Of a DNA stretch of 64,000 bases, positions 39,501 to 53,900 are shown one piece after another. Position numbers and translations under genes: made by a program. Each line of letters starts with the position of its first letter. Within the stretch, counting starts at the first letter, position 1. The notes beneath the pieces were generated by a model. That model was not told the DNA's origin. It saw nothing but the letters and a program-made list of their open reading frames with translations, and did no database searches. The stretch is taken from positions 27,229,911 through 27,293,910 of the forward strand of contig NC_090132.1 in assembly GCF_040581485.1 (NCBI RefSeq), written 5' to 3'. The DNA is from Linepithema humile (taxonomy: Eukaryota > Arthropoda > Insecta > Hymenoptera > Formicidae).

Positions 39501-42500
39501 ACAAAGATATTAAATACATATATGTATACAATATTTTTCGACAAAAGCTCTAAAAATTTACAACTATGAGCGCTTCGATTTATCTATTGTGTGAAGTAGA
39601 AAATTGATTGTACAAATAATTGTAGAAATCCATATATCAAGCGCGTAACAAGCCCGAATAAATACATTTGTTATTTTGCACGGCGAGATCTGTTTATATT
39701 GAGGGTTGTTTATTATTGAAAATGCCGCAATACTTGAACGAAATAATTGATCACCGTTATTAATAACGACTGAGTCAGACAATAAACTGAATGCATCATA
39801 CATCATGGAAGGCAACAGCGAGTAAGCAAGATTATGCTCGTATGACACAACAATGGCAGATCGAATTTCATTTTCGTCCCCTTTCCACGAGAGTGTGAAG
39901 AGGCGAGAGAACGGGAAAGAGATAGAGAGAGAAAGAGAGAAGGAGAATCGTCTCTCTCGTAAACATCAACTGCGCTAGAGCGCACTGGCGAATTTCCCAG
40001 AATCGTCGGCGCGCTTTCCGTCGTTTCGGGAAAATCGCCGAGCGAACGCGACGGGGGTGAGCAAAACGGTCAATTATCATCCCCTAAATAACGGAGCTGT
40101 TTACGAGTTCCACAGCGTCACGTAGCGCCGGCGCGATCCTTACGACCGACCGACGCATTAAGCACGGCGACATCTTTGCTTAATTTCCTCTCGGCGTCGC
40201 GAGAAGCGAGAGAGAAGAGGAGCCCGGAGAGGCAGCCGCTAGTCTTAATTAACGCTTGATTAATTCCAAGGAATTGCCTGCATCCCTCCCTGAGCTCGTG
40301 CGATTCTCATAACGAAGTCCGATCCAAACCCGAACCCGTGAAAATTACTATACGCGCAAATCTCTCGCGGCTCTGGTGACGATTACTCTGAATTCTCCCG
40401 CGAGATCAAGCGGATGACGTGTTAATTGGTTTAATGATTCGTTTTCGCTTGATTAGAATTCACCGACATAGTTACGTTTACCTCCTTTGTGCGCGTTCGA
40501 CGCGTTTCGACTGTGAAATTACGTGATTTAGCGACATACGTTTGTATGGATAATTATGCATTAACTTGTTTGTACGTCGAACAGATTACTCATTGTTTAA
40601 AAAACTGCAGCAACATTTTACGTGCAGTTTGATTGATGATTCTTTACGTTTAGATAATAGTTAGGCTTTCGCTATTTGATAAATTTAAAGCTTTTACTCG
40701 CGATACTTCGGATAAAGAATCTATGAATATGTAATTTTAATGAAAAATTTTAATCTATTAAATAGGCGGAGGAGCCAACGTGCAACTATATTTGTATTAA
40801 TATTCTTAGGATGAAATTTCGCGAGATTTTCTAATTTTATTCAATAATTGCATAAGAGACAGTTCTTAATCTTTTCGAATAGATTCTGATAATTCCGGCG
40901 ATTAAATGCCGACTGTCTGCTTGCCGCCGACAATTACTCCTCGATCGCATACATGCTTCTTTACTCATAGGTACTTGACCCACTTGACTCACGGCGGGAA
41001 AGTAATGCAAGTAATGACAGAGCAAACGGTGCCCTCCGACCCGTGTCTAACACGCAGCAGATGCCACCCCCGATACACACGCTCGCCTTGTCTGTAGTAT
41101 GACTTCTAAGGGAAGCTACCCTCGGCGTATCTAGCGGTATAAATTATATCCGAGTCGCGTCACCGCCAGCCCCTTATATGATCGATCATTAGAGAGACTG
41201 ACCCGCCAGAAAATTTAGCAAAACTCGCCGATTCGCAGCCCGACCCTTCGCAGTAAGTTTCCACTCAGCTCTCAACGTAACAAAGAATAATAATGATTTT
41301 CATTTCTAACAAACAAATTTCATCGTGCAGATCTCCCTCCCTTACGACGAAGATTATGGCTTTAACAGTTTTAACATTTAAACGTTCCAATGATATATCT
41401 ATATACAGGATTTTATAAAAAATTGAAAAAATAAAGAAAAAATAAAAATAAAATTATCATTTGAAAAATTGTCGTGTATTAAATCAGAAAAATTATTATT
41501 CCTGCTTTAAAAATTAGATACAATTATTTAAATAATTAATGCGCTATAAAATTAACATTCTTCAAATTTCTCGATTAATCGACTGACAAGAAGCAGAAAG
41601 AATGAACAAGAGAACAGTTGAAAGCTTCCGCACCGAGATTGCTAAATGCACATCTCATGGGCCGACATCCTTCATCCTTTACGCAGCGCACAGGACAATT
41701 AAGTCGACGCCGCGATTCACGAAGCTCCGGGTTGGCCAGGGGCAACGTGATTTATGCAGGGCAATAGTCGAAAGCACACACAAAACGCCTCCGGGCCGCA
41801 GTGTATTCCTATGTGTATATTGAACTTAGGCTACCTCCCTGCGCCGGACCAGATTAGTTCGGTCATTGTAGCAAGGTCCGCGCGCTCGCATGCACACAAT
41901 CTGTCAACCCGGAGCTCCGCCAATCTCGGGCTAAATAGACGTACGTGTGAAAACAGGCGACGGATATTCTGCGACCGCGTGAATTTTCCATTAAACCCAG
42001 CGTCGGTTTTTTGAGAAGCGATTTTTTCTAATCTCGCGGGTCTGCGCATCGCGCGACGCTAGTCGAGCAAGATCGTCGAGTAAAGTTTTGCCGATGCGAA
42101 CGAACTTTCGGTCGCGTTGTGTTGCAAAAAAAAAATTAAATCCAATTATCGACCGTTGGCCGATACATTGCATAATTTCGACGCATAACATTTCGCCTCA
42201 GTTCGGAAAAAAATTTCAATCAGTGCCGCCGGTTGATGCACTTCGTAATTTTATTGCCTCGCGCGAGGGTCATTGGTCTGACCAAACAGCCAGGCCTGCA
42301 TTTCAAAGTGTCGTTACCGTATGAATTTTTTTCTCCCCTAGCAGCAAAACAATTACCATCGATTGTTGATTGGCCGTCAATTCATGGGTTAAATTGGGTT
42401 TACATTTTAAACGCGGTAGGTTTGCTCGGACGCAATAGAAATTACGAATATCGAGAAATTTCTCGCTGATCAACGCATCTGAAGCTTGATGCTTCGCTCG

Positions 42501-44924
42501 CCAGTGAGAAATATTTGACATGCTTGTATATCATTTAACACGGAAATATTGCACGCACGTTGATGTATGACTCCATTTAAATAACCGCCAACGCGTTACT
42601 TGATTTTAATTTAACTTTTCACTCTTTATCTATTTTTAATTCTCTGGTATGGGAAGAAGCTGAAAAATATTAAATAAAATTATAATTAAATGATACTGTG
42701 AGAGTGGACTTTCGTGCGAGAATGCCGCAAACTTATAATGTTCGTTTCTATTTTAATTTTTTACTTGACTTTGCTTTCGCCAGTATAAATACAAAAACAA
42801 TTAATCATGCGAAAGCTATTAGCAACAATTGCTTAACAATTTTTAACTTTGTTTTTGAATGCGCGTGATCACACAAAAACTCTCCTACCCATCAGAGAGT
42901 AATAGTTCCCGCGAATATAGAACAATTGTCGGCACATCAAAGGCGATGATTGTTTCACGTAAATTATAACCGGGGGACCACTTCTCTGGCTTCTCGTTAT
43001 GAGTTGGCGAACAAGTTCAATTAAGTCCAGTCCTGAGGAGACGAAGGACGGCTTCCTACACACACGGAGGCCTTATCCTGCGCCGAGCACCATCACCCCG
43101 TAAAACCACCCTAACTATTTATGACGAGAGAAGCAGAATGGTGACTATTGCTTGTCCGCTACGTTTGCTGATGCAAACAAATTTAAAAAAGATTGTGTAG
43201 CAGACTAGAATCTAAGAAAATTAATGTCTTGCTTCCTTCTATGTGCATTTTCACGTGCCTAGGTATACACAAATTTGTTTCACAATTATTTAGAGAAAAA
43301 AATAACTCTTTCCAAAGTTCCGATAAAATTAATTAATACAAAATCTGGTAACAACTAAATTTAGAAAGTTGGGAAAGCCCAGTACATTCCGCAATATTCG
43401 ATAGATTCAAAATATAATTGGTAGTTTTACAAACAAAAATGAAATAGGTTAGATCCGAGAAAATAATATTTTAATTGTATCAAAATGTAATATATACGAT
43501 ATTACAGCGAGATTAATAACAATACGAGAATACAGCGTTTTAATTTGAGTACAATGTTTAAGATGATAAAGTCGCAAAATCAATCATTCCGGAAGAGTGA
43601 GGGATAGGAACACAACGGGGGCTACGTCTTTCAACGCTGATTCTGACTCGTCTCCTTCGCATGGGATACCCAGGTCAGCCTGACGATCGGGCAACACGTG
43701 TCGGTTATGTCTATTATCGACAGATAGCGGGGTAACGAGTAGGCGAGATTTATCACCCTTCGCTGCGACCCCAGAGAAACGGCACGCTTGAGGGTGCGAT
43801 AGGGTGCAAAGCGGAGAATTGAGCTTACAGTTGAGTTGGCAAAAAGAAAAGATAGTTAAGCCTTAGTAGAGCTTTATATGGCCTCTTAATATTCACGCTC
43901 GATTTCGTCGAAGAGTGCAATTTCAATTAACGTCGATAAAAATACGGAAAAATATAAATGATATGCGAAACCTCCGTTCCGTTAAAAAATTTATCATAAT
44001 TTTGACGGATGAAAGGAATTTTAAATGTTCATCAACTTTTGTTACTGTTGCCGGATGTAAAATATTTTACGGAAGGTAACATATAATCAAACACAATGCG
44101 CAACGTTAAATATGAAAGACAGAGTTAAATGTAATATAAATAGATGTCGGAACTCCGCGGCGTTTTGTGATTTTCGCCGCGGTCATGCAACGAAGTTTCG
44201 ACGGAGCGTACGCTTGATGAACAAACGAAAGGGCGAACGCTGGAGATTTGTTCGCAGTTAAAGGCAAGTAAATTTAAATGTCAAAATATGCGCTTTAACG
44301 GCACGGGTCGCATAAAGGTGTATCATATCTCTATTAACATAATACGAGAAGGTGCTCTCGCGCGAGCCGAGACCTGGCGAAACCCGTCAATCAAAAACCC
44401 GATCCTCGAGAAAAGGGCTAGTTAGCCTGGTCGCCCTTGCATCCGCGCCCTTGCGAAAAAATAACGTATGCGCTGCGCTCGGTGCATGCCGCTTTTGTAG
44501 AAAAACTTTCGGAACTGTTACATTATATTACACGAGTCACTCGGCCAGCTCTGTCTCACGCACCTCGCTCTCGTGCAGGTTTTCTCGCGACACTTAGGTC
44601 AACTTCAGGACCGTAGTCTGCACGTGAGTGCTGCTTCGTAAAAAATGGCACCATAAAAAATATACTTTCCCGACTCCATCGCAAAACATCGCAAGATACA
44701 CTTGTATACGAATGAAGGACAAACATTATTTAATCTTGCTCTTTCAAGATTTGTAATTATCTGAAATTTACGTTAAAATTCAATGAATAATTAGTATTAT
44801 ATCTAAAAATAAATGTATGTGTGCTGTTCTCGTGACATTGAATTAACGTTCGAACTAGCAAATGTAATTCGCAGGGTGCCACAAATAAATATTACATGGT
44901 TGTCACGTCATTTTTTTCTGACCA

Positions 44925-44966
<42 letters not shown>

Positions 44967-47900
44967 GTATATATTCGCATAGATGACCGCGATGGGGATC
45001 CTTTGATATCCTAGCGCGTCAGACGTGTGACAGCTCGGACAATACCGGAGATCCTGCGTCACTGATTGTCACTTGTTTCTTGCATTTCTCTTTCTCTTCG
45101 ATTTCGACCACGAATCCTGCGCGTTCTCGCCACGTCGCCGCTCGACGTCTCTTTCTCCTATTACAAATTCAAATACGGGAAATCGCAAGGCGGACCGTAA
45201 CCCTACGCCTTGAGAACTAGCGAGCGCGAATCCTGCCGACCGTTCGGATATCGATTTGTTAAACGCGGATGCCTGGATGCAGAAGAAAAATGATCACGTT
45301 GCATTTACGTGCACTAAGGGAGTTAATAAGGACGAAGCTCGGTTCTCGTGGCGGATTCGAGGAGGTGGTGAAAGAAGGGGAGGTGGGAGAGCATAATATG
45401 CCGCATTGTCGAATCACTTCCGGGGCTTGACCTCCAGTAACGCCCTAAAGACCAGTTTGCATGGACAACGTCTGCGGATAATAGGCACCGATGTGCTCTA
45501 TTGTCGGTTTAAAACGGCGGACGCGTAGATTGTCTAAAATACCTACTTCACGATGGACCAACGATTTCATAATGTCGACAATGCCATCCCTACCGATGTC
45601 CCGTTCACGGTTCTTGAGAAATCGAATGAACGGAACCGGCATCTTCGATGCCCGCGAGTCGATGGGTTCTGGCAAGGGAAACGAAACAAAGAATATCGGT
45701 GAACTATGGTGAATAAATTTTGAATATATAATTTGATTAAAAAATTCACAAAATATTAATTTGTAGCATTTCAGACACAAATTTAATCTAACTGGTTCTT
45801 GTACTGTATTATTGTAATATTATTTTTCTTACATTTGCTCATCAATATAACGCATGCAAAATTTTATTAAATGGAAATTCTTGCTTTCAAGTACGTCGAT
45901 TTTTATATCAATAATGTAATATTGATTTTTTATTTCTACGGCTTCGTTTTCCGAGAATTGTGAACCGTATATAAGTTTGCTGCGCAGTTTCTTCTTAATC
46001 TTTACGCTACATTAAATAATTATAATATGATATACGTATATAGATTACAATGAGTCTGATTCATATCGATATGACAACGTCATATATCGCACATTAACCA
46101 TGCGGGATGGAACTTGTGCGGTTGACGATGGCATATTTCGTTGAGAATCACCATTAATATGATTTGTCAGTTGCATACGTCGCTAATAGCGAAGTTTTCC
46201 GACCGATTTGCCGAAAAAGTGCCCCGTATGGGCGCCGAGGCGCGTGCGGCTGCTTCAACATGAAAAACAAGCGGTACTCTCGTCCTCTTTCTCTCCCACG
46301 TGGTCGCTCCGAAAGGCGAACGGTCTCCAATCTGAGTCAAGAGACCTCGAGAGGGGTTACTGGCAACCACGTGGAAAAAACGTCGCCAGTTTCAATATGT
46401 AGACGAAGAAAAGTGAGAAGAAAAATGCTGAAAGGTAGAAATGTATTCGAATAGTCGGAAGAGTAGGAGAATTCTATGAGCGTAAATTTGCGACGTCTCG
46501 CGTGAATGATTGGTGACATATTTGAGGAAGAAAAAGATTTAAATTCTATAAAAGATTTAAATATTTTAAGTTTATAACTTTTAAACAAATAAAAAATTCA
46601 CACGTTTTTCAAATTTATACACGTGATTAATAATCGTCCAACTGTTTTTTACATTTTGATCAATTATTTTTTTTTTAATGCGCATTATAATAATTTACAT
46701 CAATTTGTATTTAATAGCGCTTTATACATATAACCATTTATTAAAAGTGATAAATTTACGTAAATCGTAGATTTAAATTTTTATTTAACACAATAACTAT
46801 TTAAACGATGTTTATTTTAATACATTAATTCCTATTAAAGTTTATTAGACAGATCGCGTATATCATACTATGTTGAACAGATAGATTTTTACACATTCGT
46901 GCAATATGCGGAACCATTTTTCACATATGTCTACCAAAACACCGGCCGTCACGCAATATAAACGCAACTTGATCATTTAACTTGGGTTCTTGAAATCATT
47001 CGGCAAATTGGAACACGGCCTTCACGCGAGGGGTCTTTCGGCCCAATGAACTTAAGCTTTAGATTGGTTTAGTCGCCACGCAGGCATGCCGCAGGTCGGT
47101 GGCCCTGCGGATCACGCGTCACCGAACAGGATACGTCGGGAGAGGAAAGAATCCCGACCTCTCTTTTCTCCCGCCTTTTCCACGTTTTCTTCTTTTTTTT
47201 TTTGTATTTTATCTCACCCTTTCCAGCAGATCCGGAAAATAGGTAGAAATTTCGTGGCAGGTGATGTAATAGTGATACCTAAACTATCGGATTCCGACAA
47301 TGGCTCAAGCCCCTCGCGAAGACGACTGTTATATTCTCTTTCGCGATTTTTGAAACCTAAAGCATAACGTAAAATATCCATTTCAGTTGGAAAATAAAAT
47401 TTTACTACCGCTTATTTTATGCAAATAGTGAGTTACATGGAAACTCATAATGCATCTTAGAAATTACTGAATGCTTTTTAGAAATTAAAAAATTTAAATT
47501 TTGATACTCAAGATTATTTTGTTATTTTAGTCATTCATTGAAAAAGATTAATGATTGTTGCCGAGGGAGAACTATTACTTATAAATTGATCGGAAAATTG
47601 GCTCAGAACGATTACTCCAAGTTCGATAATCCCGTAAAGACTTATGTATCTTCCACCGGAAATTTCAGAGTGGATGAGCACCGAGGAAATTTAGGGTGAA
47701 TTTCGGTTTCAAGGTTCTTGTTCTTCCCCTATTGATCCCGCACCTCGAGAACTTTGGTGCCTTTCCCGAAGGATGTGAGAAAAGGATTAGGATCGGGGAA
47801 TAACGTGCGAATTGATCGAAAGGGAGTTTTTTTTGCTTCGTCAGATTCTGAAAAGATCGATTTGTGAGGTCTCCTAACTGTTCCGATGATTCGTTACCGA

Positions 47901-50900
47901 TATTGTCATGAAAATTCCATCATAAGATATCCCATCTCTCTTCAATAAATTTATGTTTAAGAATTGAAGAGAAGTCTCCGTTTCGTGCGAGATAAACCAT
48001 ATTTATAACTTCTGCGGTGAGATTGCATTTTATCAATGAATAAAATATTAGTCGCTGCGTCAGGTCGTATTAATGCCCCCCCCCCTTTCGGAAATTCGAC
48101 GAAAGGTCTGGACGATTCTAAAAACTTTCTTTCTGTTTGCGGCGCACAGTTCGCGCGGCATTCGGAATAAACGCAGATCGACGTGAGAAATCGTGACCGA
48201 CTCTGTCGCGCGACGTTTTCCCTCTCGCACGCTCGCACGTTTACGCGCGTGGGGTTGATAGATCGGCCCGACGAAACGAAGGGGTAGTTTGGCTTTAATC
48301 GATCCTGTAATCGCCGGTCCGACAGTTGGCCCCGGCTGCCTTTTTGTCGGCAGTTAGATGGATGGCGCCATTTACATTTTGTCAGTGCGACATGCGCTAA
48401 CGCCGCCGCTATCATATCTATCACACCCTCTGAACCAGTGCTCGATCAGTTTCCTACTGTTCAAATTTGAAAATCTTTTCTGACGCGCGTTGCAAATCGT
48501 CAGAAAATTCCCGAAGGATGCAACCGTGAAATATATGATCAAAATTATTGCGTTGTGGAAATATTATCACGTCATAGTTGGAAAAAATTTCATACAAACC
48601 GATGCAATGTAACTTCGACGACAAGATCTGATCAGGGAAATTGCGAATACTCTTATTATGACCCGGAAAAAAAAAAAAACACGAATTATCTGCTGACGGT
48701 TTCACGGGCTAACTCCCCGATCCTGACTCCGAACATTGATTTCACGGTTGACTTAGGAATATGTGACGCGGCATATGCACTTCCAGTAAACTCCGCAGGA
48801 ATCTGGAAATTTCAGAAAAAGAGAAAGCTGTCCGAGACGATCCAATTGACAGATCTGTCAACGTGGATGACACCTTCGGCGAGCGAGCCGCCAGGCCAGG
48901 TGTCTGCTGTCGAAACGAGGAGACAACTCTGTCTATCTGCTCGTCTCTCTTTCTCCTTCTCTGTTCTCTGTACCGGCATCTGCTGGATAATACCCGGGAT
49001 TATAGCAGTAGGATAGAAAACCCACTGACATCGGTTAGAACGCGGAATGAAACATTCCTATACCGAACTCGAACTATAAACAGATCGATCATCTTTCAAA
49101 CGGCTCGACGACAATCTGGAATCGAGATGATATCGGATAAAATTCGCGTGTGAATCTTCGTAAATTTCGAATAAACACATAAACATATGCTATTGATGAA
49201 AATATCACTAGTGTTCTAAAAGGAAGTTTGACAAATATAATCTCCCTATATTGGAAATAAAAATTATTTAACCATTTGTCGTATTAAAAAAATAATAATA
49301 ATATAGATTTTTATATATCTGAGAAAGTAAAAGTATCTATATGTTAGAGCAATATTATTATATTTGGATATAATGATATGTGAAAATGTTTCTATTTTAA
49401 TATTATATATTTGCGCGCACATTTTTTTTTTGTTATTTGCCAAAGATTAAAGAAATGTTTGTTAAAATTGCTCGCATCCTAATATTGTCTAAATATATGC
49501 AAATATTCTTTTTGTTATCGAAAATGTGGGAAATGTTGGAAAAAACGCTCGTTGATTAGCTCGAATAAAAAGTTTCCGTGGGCAGGAGTGTTGGAAGACT
49601 ATTTCGCAACATTGAGAGCGCTGCAAATATTTCTCGCTTCAAAAGGTCAGTTTGAACTGATCGAGCACCGATCTATTCACTTTACGATCGCTTCGACTGC
49701 CTTCACTCGAGAATTCGAAAGCGGGCGAAACGATAAACACGTACACACAACATCTATACACGCACACACGACGGAGAGAGAAATGTACGACTCACCTCCC
49801 ACGCGTAACGGGGGTTGAAAGGCTCGCTCGCCCATTTGCCGAGGAACGGCCCGAATCTCGCACCACGAGGGATGTCTTTGCGTGCGCGAACGTACGGGCC
49901 TCCGGGTGCCGAACCGCCGACCTCGACCTCCGGGACGGGTGACACCCATTCGCGGCTCAAGTGATCCTTAGGCTCCTGCTTTATCGTATCCTCTATGCGG
50001 ACAGAAAATGTCAGCATATTTATGGACATTTTTCCTGAGAAAGAACCGACTCTCTCGAAACTCTAATCACAGAATCCATAGTCATAAAAATCACAAATTG
50101 TTAAAAATTTAATTACAATGTAATAATATTTCAAATAATAACGTTTAAAAGTTTTCTAACCGGCGATACTACGAAATAAGTGCTGCAAACATTTCGTGAG
50201 GTGCAAAACTCACGGTATTCATTGCTGTAATCCTGCGACCTCGAATACTCCTTCCGCGTGTTCTTCTCGCCGTAATCCCAGGACGTTTTCCTCTCTTCTT
50301 CCCTAGAAGATGGCGACGGTTGATACTCCTCGTAATTCCGCGGCCGGCGCCGCTGCCGTAACTCCATCCCCGGCGAGTATCCGCGTTGCTGATAGGCGGT
50401 CGGCTGCGGATTAAAATCCTGCGAGATTTCGCCGCCAGTCTGGAGTGGCTTCAGATCCCTGTAAACGGGATTGTTGCTGCTGCTGCTGTTGCTGCTCGTG
50501 CGAGTCGATCCGTTTTCCTCCATTTCCGCGTTTTCGCTGCCGCCACCCCCGCCTGTCGCACCCGACGTTGACTCGCCTTCGTCGCTGCTTCCTGGGCAAA
50601 ACAACATACGGAGGTTGTCAGACACATCGTAATCGATAAGTTTTGAATCTGAAAATCTGACACGAGAGATAAACATAACTTTTAAATTCACACATTATAG
50701 CAATATTAGCATTATTGCAAATTTAATTTTCAAAACATTTTTTTCACATTTTTTAGCTATGTATTTTTTTTCAAAAACTCGAATAATTAATAATTCGTTT
50801 TGATTAAACAACAGATGAATCAAAATCAAATCAATAATGTTCTTAAAAGTCACTAATGCTCGATCCACGACTGTGAATTTACATGTTTCGGAAAAACTTT

Positions 50901-53900
50901 ACTTGACATATATCGATTGCTCGAATCGCAGGCATTTACTGCGATCTCGACAACACGCTATTTGCGAAAATCCAATTTAGCGAGCAGGATTTGCACGTAG
51001 AACGATGATGAGGGACGACTTTTCGGAACGTGACGTATTGATTGGTCATTTCTGAGAAAGCGGTAGCTCGTTGTTCCCGCAATAAAGTCGCGGTTCGTGA
51101 TATTAAACGCAAGTGCGAGCGTTTTGTTGCGAGAAAGGTCGTGGCTTCGTGTAAACTTTGCGGCTCGATGAAGGTCGGTAAATCGTGAATGATTCTGTAC
51201 GAGGAATAAAACGAATTTGTTTGCGACCCTTCTTTCTCTCTTTACGACTTGAAATCCTAGATACACAAGGACAAGTGTCAATTGGAGTACGCTATCTGCC
51301 GTGTGTTTCTTCGGCGCAGCTGCCGCGTGCACGCAGTGACACCCAAAGCCGAGGATGTTTGCTATGATAAGAATTTTATTATCCTCTTGTCGGCTGTTTT
51401 TGATACATCGTGACATCATCTAGTGTAAGATATCTGCGATGAATGGAACCTATCAAATGTGCTATCAAATAACTTTGAAATTATTACCGTCGCAAACAGC
51501 TTATAGCTCCATGCGGAAATATACAAATGTAATAAGATGCAATGAGATATGTCGGTATATAATTATTAAGAAAAAATTAATCGAATATTATCAGAGCCTT
51601 TTAATTTCTTAATATTCAATTGCATCTTCACTCTCGTGGAAAATGTCGACTTTATTTCACATCTATTATTTGTCCACGACAATTATATCATGTTCGAAGT
51701 GACAAAGAAACATCACACGAATCTGGTTTTGTTTGTACAACTCTAGCCCGGATATGACGGACCTTTTTTAACTGCGGTCTTATCTCCGAATCGAAAGATA
51801 TCTGCGTAGTGTATCGGCTATCTAAAAACAAACTATGAATTTTATGCGCATTCTCAAAGCCAGTCTCGAGAGACCTGCGAAGAGTCCTCTGCAAACAACG
51901 ATGCCGTGTGAGTCGACGGCTAAAGACAAATGATCGTTTTAGCGGCGAGCTGACAGGTGTATCGAAGACAAATTGCCGAGGAGGAGTAGAGAAGATAAAA
52001 AAAAAAAAATGCTGTAATTTGACGGTCAAGTTTTTCTAACAATTAATTTCGATATTCTAACAATACAAAATTAATCAATGCTTTATAAGGCCCCTTTGTT
52101 ACATACTTTGCTCTCAAATAAAAACTTAATTAAAGCGTAAAAAAGGGGGTGGAAGATATTTGACGCTCCGCTGCATGTATGCAAGACCGATGCATGTTCT
52201 GTACTGCAATAAAACGTACAAAAATATCAATTTTACGATGCCGGCTTCAATTCCTTTCTAATCGAGAGAGTAAACAAAGGCTTAAATATCCGTCGACTCA
52301 CGTCGGCGCGGACGAGTCGTAAAAGAAAATGATGATCCTGCGAGTTGTGCTGGTCGACACGAAGCTCAAAGAGACAGGATGTCTACGAGTGTCGATATCG
52401 AAATGTGTCATACAGATAATAGAAAGAAAGAAATCACTGATAATAAAAAACTAACGTATCAATTTTGACTCTTAGAACGTAAACTGTTATGACATAGAAA
52501 AAGATATTTATGTGAATAATTATCACAGTTATGAAGTAATATATAGCGAACAATTAATTAATAAGAATTGAAACAACGCTAACAAAGTTCAAAACATTTA
52601 TCACAATTGAAGAGAAAATTGTTTTACAAAGATATTTTCAAATTAATAATTGCTATTGCGTTGTTTCTTTCTCGAGGTTTATATTTTATATATTCATATC
52701 TATTTCCAAAAAAAAAAGGAAAAGAAAAAGTGCAATAAAGTAGCAATCATAAATACATTTCAAAACAGAAGCGCAACTGCGATACGACACAATACTGCTA
52801 TCTAAAATTCGGTCTTAATCGACAGAATAAACACGATTTAGCGGATATTCGCTCGTGGCCGCAGATAATCGTAAAGAAGAGGCCTAATCGCGCGAGGGTA
52901 CGCTGGATACGCATTCCAGATTGTCACGCGCAAGGAGCCAATATGATACAACAACAATATTTGGAAAACCCTCGAAAGCAGGGGTCTTTGACTCCTGTGG
53001 GATACAAGTGCCGGAGTATATTCTCCCTTGAAGTACGAGTATACTTGTTGAGCCATGCGTGACATTATCCCTGATGATAGTAGCTCGAGAGGCTCTGAGG
53101 ATGATTAGAGCGAAGTGCCGCTCTAGTATAGCTTACACCGTGGAATTAATCGTGGGAAGAGTCTCTTTTTTTTCTATCGATCGAGAAATTCCTCCGGTTA
53201 ATTTCGATTATCTATAATATGATTTAATTCTGACAAGTGCAATAAGATGTCAGTCTCTATTCTAAATTTATAAATTTTTATTAATCTTCTTTTCTAAAAA
53301 TTATATCTCTTGTTATATTTTTGAAGAGAGAAAAAGAGAGTTTATTGTTTTATTGCAATTCTATATTGAAGCCCCACTGACTGCGCATTTTATAAACCAA
53401 TAAACAATAATTACAATGTTATTGATAATGTAGATAGGCGGCTAATGAAAATCATTCCATCTCTCATTTTGCGTTACGTGCTATTTACTGTGATAATAAT
53501 AATAATATGTGTTTATCCCGGTGGTGAGAAGTAGTTAGCGAATTATAAAGCAAATGACTTTTTTGCATCGCACGAGCCTATTGTGATCGATGATTGATGC
53601 GCGTGTGCGATACTTGGTGAATTCGCCTATCGATTGCTTGTGTAGCTGCATGCGCCAAATATATAGGCAGTTGACATTTTACGATCAAAGGGTTTAAGAA
53701 ACGATCAAGTAATGATGGATTAATCTATCATTAAGTAGAGACACGAGGCCAAACGTACGCGTTCAAATAATGTCGCGTTTTATTCGAGACTAGATTAAAA
53801 AAAAAGGATAAAGTAAAGCTTGTAAAAAATACCTTAAGCTCATATATTCTTCTTTGCTAAGGTAAGAATCAATATTGTATATTTCATATTCGTTTCGCTT

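Larger units (their letters stand above)
35077..49795 (-). other. ham intron 3 (14.7 kb), largest intron, with many GC-rich islands
   Basis: A phase-0 intron between the two halves of the PR domain. AT-rich DNA alternates with GC-richer islands at about 35400-35860, 37320-37560, 37860-38130, 38480-38960, 39170-39370, 39860-40540, 40850-41270, 41600-42480, 42870-43170, 43570-43900, 44140-44640, 44980-45500, 46080-46510, 46920-47370, 47550-48450 and 48680-49180. They do not carry consistent long reading frames and look like cis-regulatory DNA. Internal features (hairpin repeat, TA repeats, one orphan exon candidate) are listed separately. Confidence 0.75.

Noticed and set aside
52303..52411. 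Minus-strand frame MTHFDIDTRRHPVSLSF ending at a GTGAGT donor
   Set aside because: It would leave two bases, which does not match the phase required by ham exon 2.
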